The notes under the pieces were generated by a model, which was not told the origin of the DNA, did not search any database, and was given only the letters and a program-made list of their open reading frames with translations. The position numbers and the translations under genes are program-made. Below, one piece after another: positions 21,713-23,190 of a stretch of DNA of 23,190 nucleotides. How positions within the stretch are numbered: position 1 is the stretch's first letter; each line of letters begins with the position of its first letter. The DNA is from Cyanobacteria bacterium RUI128 (GTDB lineage: Bacteria > Cyanobacteriota > Vampirovibrionia > Gastranaerophilales > Gastranaerophilaceae): the NCBI GenBank assembly GCA_024695725.1, contig JAILHQ010000136.1:1-23190 (forward strand), read 5' to 3'.

Positions 21713-23190
21713 ATGACGATTAAGAAACTTACAGTGGCAGCTGCACTTGCCGTTGGTATAACAACTTGTTCTATTACATCAGCAATGGCAGCTTGTCCGT
21801 GTGAACAAAAACCTGTTGTTACAGCACCGTCATGCGGCTGTGCACAGGAAAAACCGGTTGTGACAGGTCAGGCTTGCCCTTGTGAAACAACTATCCCTAA
21901 ATGTGATTCCCCTGCATCTGCAATCTGCCCGGGAACTCTCGGTTTAGATAAGTCAAGCATGCGTCAAATATACGCTTACCCTAATTCTATCTACGGTTAC
22001 AATAACTATATCGGGGAGGACGCCTCAAACGGCGTGTTTCGCTCAGCCGGATTCGCAGTATCTGCACGAGGACTTTCTGAAACAACAAACGGGTCAGTGG
22101 TTAGCACCGATTCTTCCATAACAGGTGCCGCAGCCAATATCCCATGTCTTAACGATATCTCATCACATAACGGAATACGCGTCATGAGAGATGAGGCGAA
22201 AATGGACGAAAACTCTACCCCCATCCAAATGGAAACCAAAAACTCAATGCAGGCAATAAAAAAGACACTCGTACCTTACGACCTTAATAAAGAAGGCTGT
22301 ATCACAGGCGGTGCCGCCAGTCTGCAAAGGGGCGCAACACTCGGAAGTTCATTCCCTGACGTTTCAAGCGGATACTGGGCATCCTGCGATATAACTAAAC
22401 TTGCTATGAATGACGTAATTGTAGGCTACCCGGACAGTCTGTTCAGACCTACAAGAAATATTTCAAGAGCCGAGTTCGCAACAATGCTCATAAAAGGATT
22501 TAACAAAGAAGACTGCGCAAGCACAACAAACGCATTCAGAGATGTACCTTCGGGGCACTGGGCTAACACTATGATAGGTCAGGCTGTCCACGAAAACCTT
22601 ATGAAAGGTTACCCGAACGGCTTGTTCAAACCGGCTAACCCTGTTACAAGAGCAGAAGTCCTCTGCGCTATATCTAAGGCAGTAACCTGTGATATGGATA
22701 ACTGCAAAGCTCAGGAAATATTATCAAAATACTGTGACGGTAAAACCGTTCCTGCCTGGGCACAAATACCTATCGCAAAAACGCTTGAACAAGGTGTACT
22801 TCAAAACACCCCTAATCCGAACGTTATCGCACCGTTCAAGGATGCAACAAGAGCAGACGTTGCCTCAATGCTTCAGTCTGCACGTGTAGCACTCGGCTAT
22901 GACAAAAACCCGTCAACCGCAAACAACTGCTGTCCTCCAAAAGATGACAGAACAGCCTTTGTTGAAAACGAAGAGGTAGTGAAAATACCTACACTCCAGC
23001 TTGAATTTAAAGATCAGGTTAGCGCAAAATCTTCTCACGTAGGCCAGAAATTTGCAGCAAAAACCCTAGAAGAAGTAACTATCGACGGACAATGCTATCC
23101 TGCAGGTTCAAACGTTTACGGTAAAGTCGTAGAAGTCATAAGACCGTCAGGCTGTCAAAAAGGCGCGCTGAAACTTGCCTTCACAGAAAT
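21713..23190 (+). CDS. cysteine-rich S-layer-homology surface protein (partial, first 492 codons)
   Basis: Open from the ATG at 21713 to the window end, with no stop reached. A signal peptide covers about 1-26 (MTIKKLTVAAALAVGITTCS, cleavage after AMA). The mature start is cysteine-rich with near repeats (ACPCEQKPVVT, then SCGCAQEKPVVT, then ACPCETT). I count about 20 Cys in the 492 residues. Three SLH domains follow: about 213-262 (FPDVSSGYWA, IVGYPDSLFRP, SRAEFATM), 274-325 (FRDVPSGHWA, MKGYPNGLFKP, TRAEVLC), and a weaker one at 340-400 (TRADVASML). From about 425 a beta region (YPAGSNVYGKVVEVIRPSG) resembles the domain in the protein at 12269. SLH proteins with beta-rich C-termini are typical outer-membrane porins of Cyanobacteria and relatives, anchoring the outer membrane to peptidoglycan-linked polymers. 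The ribosome site AAGGAGG is strong. Confidence 0.9.
   Translation, partial: MTIKKLTVAAALAVGITTCSITSAMAACPCEQKPVVTAPSCGCAQEKPVVTGQACPCETTIPKCDSPASAICPGTLGLDKSSMRQIYAYPNSIYGYNNYIGEDASNGVFRSAGFAVSARGLSETTNGSVVSTDSSITGAAANIPCLNDISSHNGIRVMRDEAKMDENSTPIQMETKNSMQAIKKTLVPYDLNKEGCITGGAASLQRGATLGSSFPDVSSGYWASCDITKLAMNDVIVGYPDSLFRPTRNISRAEFATMLIKGFNKEDCASTTNAFRDVPSGHWANTMIGQAVHENLMKGYPNGLFKPANPVTRAEVLCAISKAVTCDMDNCKAQEILSKYCDGKTVPAWAQIPIAKTLEQGVLQNTPNPNVIAPFKDATRADVASMLQSARVALGYDKNPSTANNCCPPKDDRTAFVENEEVVKIPTLQLEFKDQVSAKSSHVGQKFAAKTLEEVTIDGQCYPAGSNVYGKVVEVIRPSGCQKGALKLAFTE

Overview
The window is AT-rich (about two thirds A+T by eye), densely coded bacterial DNA with Gram-negative-type envelope genes: a TonB/ExbB/ExbD operon, an AsmA-like protein and an S-layer-homology (SLH) surface protein. 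These sit with a Bacillus/cyanobacteria-type rny-ymdB pair, a prepilin-like protein and several lineage-specific small proteins. This mix best fits a gut member of the Gastranaerophilales (Melainabacteria/Vampirovibrionia, non-photosynthetic relatives of Cyanobacteria). The assignment is inferred from gene content and was not tested by any search.

Layout. 1-957 (-) is the start of a long AsmA/TamB-like protein running off the left edge. 1049-3140 (-) is an AI-2E-family permease followed by a secreted protein of unknown family. A clear paralogue of that secreted protein (3389-4435, +) lies on the other side of the permease, reading the opposite way. 4553-5617 (-) is a divergent ribose-phosphate pyrophosphokinase with an unusual 50-residue N-terminal extension. 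5825-8293 (-) holds two coiled-coil ORFs in one frame, separated by a single TAA and apparently one interrupted gene. 8413-8985 (+) is a YkgJ-type cysteine-cluster protein. 8986-9442 is non-coding and rich in hairpins and palindromes. 9443-13000 (-) is an energy-transduction block: a secreted glycine-zipper protein, TonB, ExbB/TolQ and two ExbD/TolR proteins. 13001-13423 is non-coding with several copies of a GGGGTAAAT element.

13424-17942 (+) is a tightly packed series: RNase Y, YmdB phosphoesterase, PHP-domain phosphatase, pseudopilin and LOG-type nucleotide phosphoribohydrolase. 18004-21131 (+) holds one large and three small proteins that I cannot assign to families. Two of the small ones share a short N-terminal 'x-F-G-x' tag. 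After a strong terminator come a fragment identical to the 3' end of tRNA-Leu, the tRNA-Leu(CAG) gene itself (-), and the start of a cysteine-rich SLH protein that runs off the right edge.

The most notable non-gene signal is a dispersed 9-bp element, GGGGTAAAT/ATTTACCCC. It has nine exact copies, often extended to a 15-mer ending in an AT tract. Several copies lie just after stop codons, one group forms a 12-bp tandem array, and two copies lie in frame inside the AsmA-like gene. The second is the in-frame stop that splits the coiled-coil gene. Functionally the window is mainly envelope biogenesis and energised outer-membrane transport, RNA turnover and nucleotide metabolism, plus a lineage-specific set of small proteins.
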